A stretch of 64,000 bases of DNA from Bretschneidera sinensis (Eukaryota > Streptophyta > Magnoliopsida > Brassicales > Akaniaceae), in contig CM043701.1 in NCBI GenBank assembly GCA_023935145.1, forward strand, positions 68,491,317 to 68,555,316. The letters run 5' to 3'. The translations under genes and the position numbers were made by a program. Below are positions 1 through 10,844 of this stretch, in pieces; the stretch's first letter is position 1, and every line of letters begins with the position of its first letter. Under the pieces are notes generated by a model. It was not told the origin of the DNA and did no database searches. It was given only the letters and a program-made list of their open reading frames with translations.

Positions 1-334
1 AACACTAAATCCATGAAAATATCCAAAACAATCAAGGCAGCTAAGCCAAACGCCCAATAATGCGTTCAGCCACTCATGTTTAAATCTCAATCACAGAATT
101 CAAATACTAGGGTTACAAGCATATTGAAGGATAAAATGAGCAAAGATAGAATTTCTTCCCTAATTACAAGATGGAGCCTCAAAGTCTTGAAGCGATTGAT
201 CATCGTCTTCAATCTCTTGATAAGCCGTCTTGATGAAAGAAACCGTCCCCTCCTTCAATCTCCCAAAACTCCTCTTGATAATATCTCTCCAAGAACTGCC
301 GTCATCTCTCCCATTGTTCTCTGAGTCTAAATTC

Positions 335-344
335 CTATATATAG
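335..344 (-). promoter_or_regulatory. TATA box of the left-edge LTR
   Basis: CTATATATAG on the minus strand. It lies downstream of the duplicated U3 segments, so a transcript would start near 305-310 and run leftwards. It fits an LTR promoter but has no independent support. Confidence 0.4.
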
Positions 345-433
345 TTGTATGGAAACAGATTTGTAGACAGAAAAGTCGTCTTAGGGTTTCTGTTCAGGCT
401 GTGTTCTTCTGCTGCTGTCCAGGCCTAGTTATG

Positions 434-782
434 CTAAAACTGCTATAACTTTCTCTAGAAAAATCATATTTATGAGCCATGAAATTCTCCCAAAAAATAG
501 ACATCCAGATATTTCCAAGCATATATGGCTCATCTCCTGGTTATTCCTGAATCAATATAGTTTAATCCACAAAAATGACTGATCTGTCACGCTTCCACAC
601 TGAAATCACGCACAACCTGACATTTGTCTACTAAAACTGCCATAACTTTCTCTAGAAAAATCATATTTATAAGCTGTAACATTCTCCAAAAAATAGACAT
701 CCGGATCTTTCCAACATATGTGGCTCATCTTCTGGTTCTTCCTGAATCAATACAGTTTAATCCGCAAAAATGACTGATTTGT
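434..782 (-). repeat. Duplicated ~153-bp segment inside the LTR U3
   Basis: Two direct copies, 434-587 and 631-782, are about 90% alike and separated by 43 bp. Both start with the same CTAAAACTGC and end in a GATYTGT-type sequence. They lie upstream of the minus-strand TATA box, where repeated U3 enhancer blocks are common in LTR elements. Enhancer function is an inference. Confidence 0.75.
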
Positions 783-937
783 ATGAAAAATTCTGGCAAT
801 TTAGTGAAATTCCTTTCCAAGTGCTTGTGAATCTGTAAAACAACAAAAAACAACTCAAAGTAACAAATTTATAAGCTAAACATATAAATAAATACTTAAA
901 AAACATACAAAATACTAGGACAAATATTTGTTCATCA

Positions 938-2243
938 GATATGAATGATAGTTATTTCTAGGATATCCATTCCTAGCATGTGCATTTCTTAAATGTGTAT
1001 TCCTAGCATTTGTATTTCTAAGATGAGCATACATATGTGCATAAGTATTTCTAAGATTTCTATTTCCAGCATAGACATTTGAATTCTTTGCATTTGAATT
1101 GAAATTTGCATCCTTAGGCTTACTAGTATTTTTTAAGGAAAACTTTTAACCTTACTGTAAGCCTTAAAAGTGGAGGGTTCATCCACACATGTTGCTTTCA
1201 CAAAGGAAGTCTCTGTTGATTTTTGTTCACTTAATGGAGAATAACCCAAATCGAATTTTTCTCCATTCATTCTTTGGCAAGATAACACTTCATCTAGTTT
1301 TTCTTTTCCAAGAATAAACTTAGATATAGTGTTTTTTAACTCAATCACTTTCTTTTTCAAATCATCAATTTCATTTTTCAAGAAATCTTGTGATGAGTTA
1401 TAGAGCATGGAAGTTCATTTTTATTTTTCTTCTTTTAAACTTTCCATCTCTTTGGAGAGAGATGGGACTTCCTTCTTAAGAGCAATATTTCTATAATCAA
1501 ATTTCATCAATTCTTCACTACTATTAACACTACTATCATTATTATTATTTGTCAAGAGAAAAATTTGTTATCTTATCTTCATCATCAACTGCCATTAAGC
1601 AAAGATTGGAAATTTTTTCATATCTGACGTCCTTATCCGAAAGTTATTCTTCTTCATCATCACTCTAAGTGGTTGCAACCATGGCTTTCTTTTTGAAGTT
1701 TTTGTATGGTTTGTTTGTTGTTGGAAAATTGGCTTTAATGAGTCCGGGCTTTCTGCAACCATAGCACACAATAGGTTCTCTTTTTGGAGTGAAATCCTTT
1801 GTGTAAGGTTTCTTGTTTTTCTTCAAGAACTTATGAAATCTTTTGGTGATGAGTATCATTTCACCATCTTCTTCACTACTCTAATCCTCTTCTTCTTTTT
1901 CTTCCACTTTCTTTCTTGTGGAAGCTTTGAGAGCAATCATTTTCTTTTTTTTTAATCTCATCATTATTGACATCGGGATTCATTTCTTCCATCTCGTATA
2001 TCAATAATGACCCGAGAAGGGTTTCAACATCATGTTTGTCGAGTTCTTTAGCCTCCATTATGGCCATCTTATTTGTTTTCCAAGTTGATGGAAAAGATCT
2101 TAATATCTTCTTTATTAGCCCAAACTCCTCAATGTTCCTACCAAGAAGCTTTAAACCATTAACAATAGTAGTGAAGCAGGAGTGTATTTCTATTTGAAGC
2201 CATTGGATCAACTCAAGGATTTTAAGCCAAAATTGAATACATT
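938..2243 (-). pseudogene. Decayed SIRE-like copia gag
   Basis: Three minus-strand open pieces in order. 2200-1876 resembles the copia gag core (FTTIVNGLKLLGRN, then KILRSFPSTWK and ELLGSL-like residues). 1859-1665 holds a zinc knuckle in which the first two cysteines remain (CYGC) but the His and last Cys are lost. 1408-1133 is a coiled-coil-like stretch typical of the gag-pol spacer of SIRE-type elements. A low-complexity Asn/Arg-rich tail runs to about 938. Stops and frameshifts separate the pieces, the N-terminal part of gag is deleted just after the primer-binding site, and no protease, integrase or RT is present. It reads away from the LTR at 2258-3456. Confidence 0.7.
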
Positions 2244-2255
2244 GCCCTAATACCA
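2244..2255 (-). other. Primer-binding site, SIRE-like element (minus strand)
   Basis: The complement reads TGGTATTAGGGC, two bases from the initiator-Met tRNA complement TGGTATCAGAGC. It is separated by AT from the LTR end at 2258, as expected for plant copia elements. Confidence 0.65.
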
Positions 2256-2257
2256 AT

Positions 2258-3453
2258 TGTAAACCGAGGTACAAACCCAAGAGGGGGTGAATTGGGTTTT
2301 TAAAAAACTTTTTGAAATTAACAAACAAGTTTTAACAATTTAATCAATTTAAGCAAACAATAAATATCTTTCTTTAAATTAAAAGGAGTAAACGAAGAGA
2401 ATATGCAAAATCCGTTTATAGTAGTTCATCAATATTGGAATCACTCCGACCCTACGTTCACTCTCTTCAAGGAACTTCCTTGAAGAAATCCACTAAGAAT
2501 AGTCAAGCAACTTCTAGGGTGTTACCCAAATCTTACAAAGATCTCTTCCACAAATAAATTACAAGGAAGTGTTTAATACTTAAACACTCTAAGAGTTACA
2601 CTAACTCTTTCTCTTTACAATGATTTGAATTGATTGTAAAAAATAAGACAATAGAGACTTGAATTTAATGCTGTTACAAGGAAGAATTTATCTCTCTTAG
2701 AAGTACAAAACTTTTAAGAATAGCTCATAAATTTTTTTGAAAGCTTTCAATGATAGCAAATAAGAAGATGAAGATTTAATGCTCTTATGTGTGTTTTATC
2801 TCTCATTTATGATGGGTTTTTATAGATAAAAAAACTTATATAAAATCTCGTTTAGGAGCAGGAACAGACCTTCAGATTTGAAATATTACCGTTATTTTTT
2901 AACGTTCAGTCAACTGGATGGTTTTGTTCAGTCGACTGAAAGGTTATTTAGAAAACAAATTAGTATCAAGTATTTCATTTAGTCGACTGTATGGTTCATC
3001 CAGTCGACTGAATGAATGAAGGAAACTTTTTTGTTCTTCATTCAGTTGACTGAACCTCATTCAGTTGACTGAACAATAGCTTTCAGTCGACTCGACTTCA
3101 TTCAATACCATTCAGTCGACTAAATGTCCTGAAACAAAATTTTCTGTTTTAAAAAAGTTTTTCCAGTCAAAATGATTTTTCGTAAATAAAAAAAAAAGTA
3201 TTTCAATCAAAATGAGCCATAATGAAAAGAAAAATACTTGTTGGTAGAGATTTACATATCTTAACTACCTTAGAACCTATTCTAGGTCTTTGATCTTGAT
3301 CTAGTATCTCTCAAGTAAACAGTCTTCGTCACATATGCTTGTTTTGCGTCTTGTCTTTAAATTGTATGTTGTTTGCAACTTTAACACTTAGCTAGATTTG
3401 TTAGCACAAATAAAAGCTAGTGTTTTGTCATAATTAAAATCAAATAAGAGTCA

Positions 3454-3456
<3 letters not shown>
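2258..3456 (-). mobile_element. LTR of a SIRE-like copia element
   Basis: It starts (minus strand) with TGTTGACTCT at 3456 and ends with ACA at 2258, next to a tRNA-Met-type primer site. Its U5 end aligns by eye with the end of the second SIRE-like LTR of the window (to 11799): same CCCAAGAGGG block, same AAACGGATTTATAGTAGTTC-type block. About 1.2 kb. It carries a cluster of short near-palindromic CAGTCGACTG motifs (2915-3120). No partner LTR is in the window, and the microsatellite begins exactly at its outer edge. Confidence 0.75.
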
Positions 3457-3551
<95 letters not shown>

Positions 3552-3575
3552 GTGTACATGTATATATGTATATAC
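3457..3575. repeat. TG/TA microsatellite
   Basis: An uninterrupted TG run is followed by TA, TG and mixed TG/CG/TA runs. It starts at the first base outside the SIRE-like LTR. Confidence 0.95.
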
Positions 3576-4195
3576 TAGCTACCATGGGACGTGTATAATA
3601 TTAAAAAAATATTAATATTGTTTTAATGTAAATAAAATTTAATATTCTATTGAATTTATTATTATGGTAAAAATTTGATCAAATATATAAGTATATAAAA
3701 AATATTTTAAATATTATATTTATTATTATTTTTTGTTACTTTAGTGTATCTTATTACATAGTAATAAACTTTTTGTGGAAAACTTTATTATTAGTAATAA
3801 TTTTTTTACCCTTTTATAAATGATTTGTTTATTTGCAACATCTAAACTTTATATATCAAAAATAATTGATGTTATTGTAGTTTATACAAAGTCTAATAGT
3901 ATATTGATGAATTTATTAATGTAGTAAAAACAATTATTATATAAAAATATTTTTTTCCAGCTAATGTTTTACATCAAATTTGTATTTTTATATAAGACTA
4001 TATGAATTTAGATGAAAATTGATAAGATTCATTGCCTTAGTTTGTATTTGCAATCCATTCTTAAAAACTTACATATGATTTCTGGATAAAGAATTGTCAA
4101 TGCATTATAGATTCCAAGCAAATCCAATAACCAAATAATGAATTATAGAGTTCAAATAATGCATAACAAAGCTTCAATATACTAAAGATTCTATT
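3576..4195. other. AT-rich spacer
   Basis: No open frame or RNA gene seen. It begins with TACTAGCTACCATGGGACGTG, which loosely recalls the conserved start of some plant repeats (see also about 36460), followed by strongly AT-rich sequence. Confidence 0.6.
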
Positions 4196-4197
4196 TA

Positions 4198-4434
4198 CTC
4201 CCTTTGTCTTATATTATTAGCCATGTTTTGAATTTTTTGAGCAATTTTGACTATTATTTTTTTTTGATATTTTGTCAATTTAAAATTACGAAAAAAATTA
4301 TTTTTTTGAAACTTTTGGACACTCTAAAGTAATATATCACAAAAATTAGATACTTAATTAAATTAACATTAACAAAAAATAATCATTTAATTGGATGGAT
4401 AATGCATTCAGTAAACAATATGGGATCACGAGAG
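4198..4434. mobile_element. Stowaway-like MITE
   Basis: 237 bp flanked by TA dinucleotides at 4196-4197 and 4435-4436. The left end reads CTCCCTTTGTCTTATATTA, and the complement of the right end reads CTCTCGTGATCCCATATTG, an imperfect terminal inverted repeat matching the CTCCCTCCGTCCC-type Stowaway end. AT-rich and non-coding inside. Confidence 0.75.
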
Positions 4435-4460
4435 TAATAGACATGTTTTTCTTTGTAATG

Positions 4461-4772
4461 TGTTGACCCTATATTGATTTTGATAGTGACATACCATGTT
4501 ATTATGTTAATTCTCTATTGTATATCTATCTTTAAGTGACAAGGTGCAAGGCACGCACACAAAAGGCAAAACACGCACATGGTAATCCATGGAGCCTTGA
4601 AGTTCATTCAAAGAAGAAGTTGAGACAAACTGAAGATCAATTCTTAGTTAAGTATATTGTACTTTTTCTCTCAAACTCTTAGCTCTAGTATGGTTCAAAA
4701 TCTATTTCTCTAAAATGACTTACTTAAAACTAGTTAATAGATTTCAACTTACTAATTGTTTTTAAGCAAAAT
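4461..4772 (+). mobile_element. 5' portion of a SIRE-like copia LTR, split by an insertion
   Basis: It begins TGTTGACCCTATATTGATT, the SIRE-like LTR start. At 4772 it is cut by the Tork/TNT1-type element and resumes at 10845. Without the insertion and one copy of its target duplication, the LTR is about 1.27 kb and is bounded by TGTTGA and TCAACA. Confidence 0.8.
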
Positions 4773-5628
4773 TGTTGGAAATCACCTTCAAGATGCTCAG
4801 GTGTTGATCTTCCAACCACCCAAGTCTAGAATGACTTGTAATGAACAGAAACAAATAAATCAAATAAAGAACACAGTAATTGTTATCGAGGTTCGGCAAT
4901 GTGCCTACGTCCCCGTGAGCTCCTCCGAGCCCTCTGCACTAAATCAATGAGTTCTTACAAGTTACATCAACACCTCTTCAAGAAACCTCTTCTTCTTGGA
5001 GAACGAAAGAAGAGAAAAAGAAAGTGATAAGGACTTGAGTTTCCCTGGAATTTTTCCCAAGAAAATTCCACTTATAAGGCCCTTGAATCCCCAATCTATA
5101 CTACTCTCTCTCTAAACAACCAGCCTCTATTCTAGTGCCTCTCTTATGTTTTGTGTCTTTGCACTCTCACACTTTCACTTGAATTCTCTTGTATGATGAT
5201 CACTTGTATGTCACACACTTATTGAGATTGAAGCTAGGTGACCCTTTATATAGTGCACCACTTCTTGAACCTATCTTGAAGACAATCTCAACCCTTAGAT
5301 CTTGAGGACCAATTAATCATAGCCCTCTAACAAGTCTAAGTGATCTTGTGCGTTTTGATCATGCCTCACATACTATCTCAAAGTGCCCAAAACGAAGCTT
5401 AAGGTGTGCCTGGAGCCACGGCCCAGAACAGGGCAGGCCGCGGCTCAAGCCAGGGCACACCACCTCCACCTTCTAGGCGCCACGGCGCACCTTCCTTGTG
5501 CTGCGGCGCACACCTGTGCGTGAAGAACTCCACTTGGTGGGTGCTGAGGCGCGGACTTCCTGGGGTGCGGCGCACACCTGGGGCTGAAGCTGAATTTTTA
5601 TTTTTTATTTCTTAGACAAATCCCAACA
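4773..5628 (-). repeat. 3' LTR of the Tork/TNT1-type element
   Basis: 856 bp from TGTTGG to CCAACA. A minus-strand TATA box (CTATATAAAG) lies at 5244-5253. Positions 5400-5590 are strikingly GC-rich for this window, with repeated GGCGC(C)ACGGCGCAC-type motifs. Confidence 0.95.
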
Positions 5629-5947
5629 AATCACTACCTTTGTCTAAGCAACTAAAACCGAACTCATAGTGCAGAGAACTCAAGATCCAAACTCAACTTG
5701 AGTCACCATATCAATCGACTCCAATCCTAAGAAGTCCAAGGCAATGATTGAACTTACTTAGAGGTAGAACTTTAGTACCTAAATCTGCAGGATTTTCTTC
5801 CGTGACCACCTTATCCACATGAATGCATCATTCCATAACATTTTCCCTAATGAAATGGTACTGAACATCCATATGCTTTGTCCTCTCATGGAACACCGGA
5901 TTTTTGCACAAATGCAACGCACTTTGTCTATCTGAATACAACTCCAC

Positions 5948-7245
5948 CTACTCTTTCAGGACCTTAAACTCTTCCAACAACCCTTTGCACCACATAGCCT
6001 CCTTTATGGCTTCCGTTGCCGCTATGTACTCAGCCTCGATTGTTGAAAGTGCTACCACCGGCTGTAACTGAGCCTTCCAACTTATACAACATCCGTTTAA
6101 GTTGAAGAAGTAGAAGGTAATCGATCGTATTTTATCCCGGTCTGCTCCATAGTCCGAATCAGCATAACCCTCAAGACAGATGGACTTATCCCTCTTCTTA
6201 TAAACCAGCCCCACATCTAGGCTTCCCTTCAAGTACCTCAGCAACCACTTCATCCCAAGCCAATGCTCTTTTCCGGGATTACTCATAAAGCTGCTGAGAA
6301 CACTCATTGTATGAGCAATATCGGGTCTAGTGCTTACCATGGTGAACATTACAGATCCAACCGCACTAGAGTAAGGGACCTTTTCCATTTCCTTTTTCTC
6401 CTCATCTGACCTCGGACATTGATCGCTGGAGAACTTGAAATGACCAGCAAGGAGAACCTTCACTGGTTTGCTATCTTCCATAGAAAACTTAGATATCATC
6501 TTTTCTATATAGGAAGTCTAAGAAATCTTCAATCTGCTTCTCTCCCTTTCCCTCATTATACTCATCCCAAAGATCTTCTGTGCATGGTCAAGATCCTTCA
6601 TCTCAAACTCCGAACTGAGTTGAGACTTCAGTTCTTCTATCTTCTCCCTACTGTTCCCAACCAACAGCATATCATCGACATAGATGAGGATAATCACCAT
6701 TTCCTCTACCTTGTGCCCCTTGTAGTACAAGCACGAATCATAGTAGCTCCTTATGAAACCCTAGCTAGTTACCAAGGAATCGAACCTCTTATTCCATTAC
6801 CGAGGTGATTGCTTCAGGCCATAGAGAGATTTCTTCAATTGGCACACCAAATCTCCCTGCCTTCGGCTTGCCTCATGTAAATGGTCTCATTAAGCTCTCA
6901 ATGTAAGAACATTGTCTTCACATCCATTTTGATTTCCCAATTAAATTAGACCACCATTGCTAACATTATCCTTATCGTCTTGTATTTCACAACTGGTGAG
7001 AATATTTCGGTGAAATCTATACCTTCTCTTTGTGTGAACCCCTTCACCACCAGCCTAGCCTTATACCGGACTTCATCCCCTGGAATGTTCCTTTTTTTGA
7101 TCTTGTAAATCCACTTACAATCCACAACTCTCTGTTTTTCTAGTTTGAGTACCAATTCCCAAGAGTTGTTCTTCCTCAAAGAATCTATTTCTTCTTCCAT
7201 AGCTAGCTGCCACTTTGACAAATCCTTACATTCCATGGCATCCAT
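5948..7245 (-). pseudogene. RT and RNase H region of the Tork/TNT1-type element
   Basis: Read right to left. 7245-6946 carries the start of the copia RT (CKWIYKIK, then YKARLVVKGFTQ and the FSPVVK-type motif). 6730-6518 carries the catalytic tyrosine-valine-aspartate-aspartate at 6682-6671. 6499-5948 carries the C-terminal RT and RNase H, with YSSAVGSVMF, a YADSDYGAD-type RNase H strand and the ALSTIEAEYIA motif. The pieces lie in different frames, so at least two frameshifts interrupt it, although the RT catalytic residues survive. In the living element this copies the RNA genome into DNA within a virus-like particle. Confidence 0.85.
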
Positions 7246-7266
7246 GTAAGTTTCTAGTTCAACCCC

Positions 7267-8534
7267 TCATTCTGAATAAGGAGTTGCTATATTAACATCC
7301 ACAAAACCATATCTCAAAGGTGGTCTGACCACCCTCCTTTCCCGGTCCCTTATGAGCTGATAATCATTCTGATTTGCCGCATCATCCCCTTCTAGTTCAG
7401 CTTCATCTTGAGTGTCTTGAGCTTGGCCTTCATCAATGGGCTTTGCCTGGTCCGGACCCTCTTGCCTTCCTTGCTCTACCTGAACTGAATTTTTTTTGAT
7501 GCTATGCTCCACAAAAAACCGAACTGGTTTGCTCACTATCCCTTGCAGGGTTAGTTTTCTCCAAATAGGGAAACAATAATTCATTAAAAATGACATCGCT
7601 ACTTATTATAAGTTTTGTTCCTTTTGGCTCTAAGGACCACAACCTATACCCCTTAACCCCATCACCATACCCTAGAAACACACATTTTTTAGACCTTGAG
7701 CTAAGTTTATCATCCTTTTGATGTGCAAACGCAGCACATCCAAAAGTTCTAAGGTTGTTCAACTCAGGGGGTTTCCCACTCCACATTTCCTCGAGAGTCT
7801 TAAGGTCTAAAGCCCTATAGGGTGATCTATTAACCAAATATGCAGCAGCAGACACAGCTTCCCCTGAAAAACATTTTGGTAAACCAGACCCAATTAATAT
7901 GCACCTAACCTTTTTCCATAAGAGCCCTATTCATCCTCTCAGCAACTCCATTTTGTTGAGGGGTTTTAACAACCGTTCTATGTCTTAGAATCCCATTTAA
8001 CTCACAGAATTTATCAAAATCCTTATTAAAAAATTCTAAGCCATTATCGGTTCTTAACACCTTAACTACCCTGCCCGTTTGAGTCTCGAGCAACTTTTTC
8101 CACACCACAAATTTATTCAAAGCATCTGATTTATTTTTAAGCAAATAAACTCAAACCTTTCTTGAATAATCATCAATTAAAGATAGAAAGTAAACATTAC
8201 CTCCCTATGTTGGTGTTCTTGCTGGTCTCCAAAGATCCGCATGAATGTAGTCAAGAATACCCTTAGACTTGTGCACTCCAGTGTTGAAGCTGACCCGATG
8301 TTGCTTCCCAAGAATGCAACTCTCGCAGAAATCAAGTTTCTCTACCTTGTCACCATCAAGTAGACCATTCTTGTTGAGAACTTGCAGCTCCTTTTCGCTC
8401 ATATGTCCCAAGCGATTGTGCCAAAGAACCGCCTTATCCATCTCGGCCATCAAGCTTGCTACTTGATCCTTGATTTTTGTCTCTCTGATCATCTCATAGA
8501 GACCATCCTTTTTTACTGCTTTGATCACTATCAA
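7267..8534 (-). pseudogene. Integrase region of the Tork/TNT1-type element
   Basis: 8534-8205 contains the His/Cys zinc-binding region (HNRLGHMSEKEL, then CESCILGKQHR) and the first part of the catalytic core. 8144-7905 contains the second catalytic Asp (LRTDNGLEF) and the Glu region (TPQQNGVAER). 7855-7502 continues into the conserved C-terminal copia block (AAYLVNRSP, FGCAAFAH, CVFLGY). 7596-7267 is the acidic linker between integrase and RT. Frame breaks fall at about 8200, 7880 and 7550. The D,D-35-E residues that can be seen are present, but the frame is broken. Confidence 0.85.
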
Positions 8535-8564
8535 AGATCCCTTAGTTACCTTGATCTTTCTTCC

Positions 8565-8945
8565 CTATGCTTTATATGTGTACCCCATGGAATCTAGCTG
8601 CCCCAATGAGATCAAATTTCTTCTCAAATCTGGAAGATACCTCACATTCTGCAGCAGCCTTGTGACTTCATCAAACATGCTCAATTGGATGTCTCTTATC
8701 CCCCTAACTTGGCAAGAAGTATCATTCCCCAAGAAAACCTTTCCATCATTGGTTTCCTTGAAATTCTTGAACCAATCCCTGTGAGGGCATATGTGATAAG
8801 TGCACCCGGAATCCAGGATCCATTTCTCGCTGCCTTGCCTCCTGTTTACATTTGAGCACACAACAAGAACATGATCTTGTTGTTCTCCCTTGGCAATTGA
8901 AGCCTCTCCATTGTTGGTATGGCTTCTTCCTCTCTGATCCCACAA
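8565..8945 (-). pseudogene. Aspartic protease region of the Tork/TNT1-type element
   Basis: It contains WILDSGCTYHICP, the copia protease active site (Asp-Ser-Gly), then the downstream GLGD-like loop (VFLGNDTSCQVRGI) and LRRNLISLGQLD, which leads to integrase. It is open without a stop over 127 codons. Its upstream continuation in the same frame holds the gag zinc knuckle, so gag and pol were one frame, as is usual for copia. Confidence 0.85.
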
Positions 8946-9710
8946 TTTCTTCTTGCAATCTTTCTTGAAATGACCCTCCTTATTGCAGTAGTAGCATCGT
9001 TTCCCTCCAAACTTCGGTTTGGAATGCGATCTCCCATGGCTCTGCCCTCTACCCTTTGATTTCTTTCGGTAGTTGCCATGGATGCTATTACCGTTTCAAG
9101 TTGTTGGCCTTCCTCTAATGAACAACCCTTCCCCACTTGATGCTTCCCTCATCTTGGCTTTGAAATCATGAGCCCTTATAACATTGATCACAATTTCCTT
9201 GCTTAGTGTATCTCTTCCATATTCAATAGCATTAATCAAACTTTCAAAATAATCAGGAAGAGAATTCAATAACATAACAGCCATTTGTTCATTCGGGAAT
9301 GTTATACTATAACTAGCCAAATCTTAAACTAGTTTATTAAACACATTAAGATTATCTTGCAACTCTTTATTAGGATCCATTTTAAAAGCAAAGATTCATT
9401 TAAGAAGATAAATCTTATTAGGGAGAGTTTTGGTAAGAAACAACTCATCTAGTTTCTTCCATATGATAGTTGGATCTTCTGAGTCTCCGCACTCCCTTGT
9501 GACACTATCTAACATGTACAGCAAGATAGTGCTATACACCATCTTCTTCATCTCATTCCGTTGGATTTCCATGATACTTACTGGAAAAGTGTCATCTTCT
9601 CCAATAGCCAAGTCGACCTTCTGTTGTATAAGAACAGCCTTAATCTTCTGCTTCTAAAGGACAAAGTCTCTCTTTCCATCAAACTTCTCAAAAATGAAGT
9701 TCAAACCCAT
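8946..9710 (-). pseudogene. Gag region of the Tork/TNT1-type element
   Basis: The likely start ATG is at 9710-9708, followed by a KFDGKRDF-type gag start. An in-frame TAG within about 20 codons replaces an expected Trp. 9611-9396 and 9320-9096 hold the capsid-like core (SVTRECG, WKKLDELFLTKTLPNKIYLLK, then LLNSLPDYFESL). A complete CCHC zinc knuckle, C-x2-C-x4-H-x4-C, lies at 8996-8955. Several frame changes separate the pieces. Gag would form the particle shell and bind the element's RNA. Confidence 0.85.
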
Positions 9711-9894
9711 CTTGCGAAGAAAATTCCAGATTTATGTAGCACCCACAATTGCTTTCCAACTTCTAAATCTCAATAACACGATCAAATCTTGATCCCAGTA
9801 CCGCTCTTAAATCACCCTCAAGAACCTGATCAGATCTTGATCTCTACTCCGTTCTTAAATCACTCAAGAAGTCTCATTTGATTCTTGGAGTCTT

Positions 9895-9982
9895 GCTCTG
9901 ATACCTTCTGTTCCAGCTCTGATACCCGCTCACCAAAGCTCTGATACCACTGTTGGTAGTATCTCTTCTAGCTCTGATACCA
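9895..9982 (-). other. Primer-binding site present as four copies of its core
   Basis: The functional position is 9971-9982 (complement TGGTATCAGAGC, perfect for initiator-Met tRNA), one base from the LTR end. The core GCTCTGATACC recurs at 9895-9905, 9916-9926 and 9938-9948. The copy at 9938 is part of a 33-bp tandem duplication that also copied the first bases of the LTR (TGTTGG at 9951). Confidence 0.9.
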
Positions 9983-9983
9983 C

Positions 9984-10839
9984 TGTTGGAAGTCACCTTC
10001 AAGATGCCCAAGTGGTGATCTTCCAAACGCCCAAGTCTAGAAAGACTTGTAATGAACAGAAACAAACCAATCAAATAAAGAACACAGCAATTGTTATCGA
10101 GGTTCGGCAATGTGCCTACGTCCCCGTGAGCTTCTCTGAGCTCTCTCCTCTAAATCAATGAGTTCTTACAAGTTACAGCAACACCTCTTCAAGAAACCTC
10201 TTGTTCTTGAAGAACGAAAGAAGAGAAAAAGAAAGTGATAAGGACTTGAGTTTCCCTGGAATTTTCCCCAAGAAAATTCCACTTACAAGGCCCTTGAATC
10301 CCCAATCTATACTACTCTCTCTCTAAACAACCAGCCTCTATTCTAATGCCTCTCTTGTGTTTTATGTCTTTGCACTCTCACACTTGCACTTGAATTCTCT
10401 TGTATGATGATCACTTGTATGTCACACACTTATTGAGATTGAAGCTAGGTGACCCTTTATATAGTGCACCACTTCTTGAACCTATCTTGAAGACAATCTC
10501 AACCCTTAGATCTTGAGGACCAATCAATCATAGCCCTCCAACAAGTCTAAGTGATCCTATGCATTTTGATCATGCCTCACATACTATCTCAAAATGCCCA
10601 AAATGAAGCTTCAGGTGTACCTGGCGCCACGGCCCAGAACAGGGCAAGCCGAGGCTCAAGCTAGGGCACACCGCCTCCACCTTCTAGGCGCCACGACGCA
10701 CCTTCCTTCTGTTGCGGTGCACACCTATGCGTGAAGAACTCCACTTACTGGGCGCTAAGGCACGAACTTCCTGGGGTGCGGCGCACACTTGGGGCTGAAG
10801 CTGAATTTTTACTCTTTAGTTCTTAGACAAATCCCAACA
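9984..10839 (-). repeat. 5' LTR of the Tork/TNT1-type element
   Basis: 856 bp with the same TGTTGG/CCAACA ends as the left copy. The TATA box on the minus strand is at 10455-10464; as the 5' LTR of a minus-strand element this one would have driven transcription. The GC-rich segment matches 5400-5590 of the other LTR but has lost several CpG sites by C-to-T or G-to-A changes, as expected for methylated DNA. Confidence 0.95.
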
Positions 10840-10844
10840 AAAAT

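Larger units (their letters stand above)
1..937 (-). mobile_element. Partial LTR of an unidentified LTR retrotransposon
   Basis: Read on the minus strand, a terminal TGATGAACA begins at 937. A U3-like stretch with a duplicated segment follows, then a TATA box (335-344) and a transcribed-leader-like region running off the left edge of the window. At 937/938 it directly abuts decayed SIRE-like gag, so it probably inserted there. The other LTR and the internal region are outside the window, so lineage and target duplication cannot be checked. I found no coding capacity: short open frames around 76-448 show no family resemblance. Confidence 0.5.
4768..10844 (-). mobile_element. Complete Tork/TNT1-type copia retrotransposon with target duplication
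   Basis: The body spans 4773-10839 between two LTRs of identical length (856 bp) that start TGTTGG and end CCAACA. A perfect 5-bp target duplication AAAAT lies at 4768-4772 and 10840-10844. The internal region (5629-9983) holds gag, protease, integrase, RT and RNase H in copia order on the minus strand, with a perfect primer-binding site at 9971-9982. Stops and frameshifts in every domain block mean it cannot move by itself. LTR differences (about 10 in the first 110 bp, fewer elsewhere) suggest an insertion that is not recent. It sits inside the 5' LTR of a plus-strand SIRE-like element. Confidence 0.95.

Noticed and set aside
76..448. Two overlapping plus-strand frames of 82 and 72 codons
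   Set aside because: They lie on the opposite strand of an LTR transcript region, lack any family motif and overlap the TATA box of the LTR.
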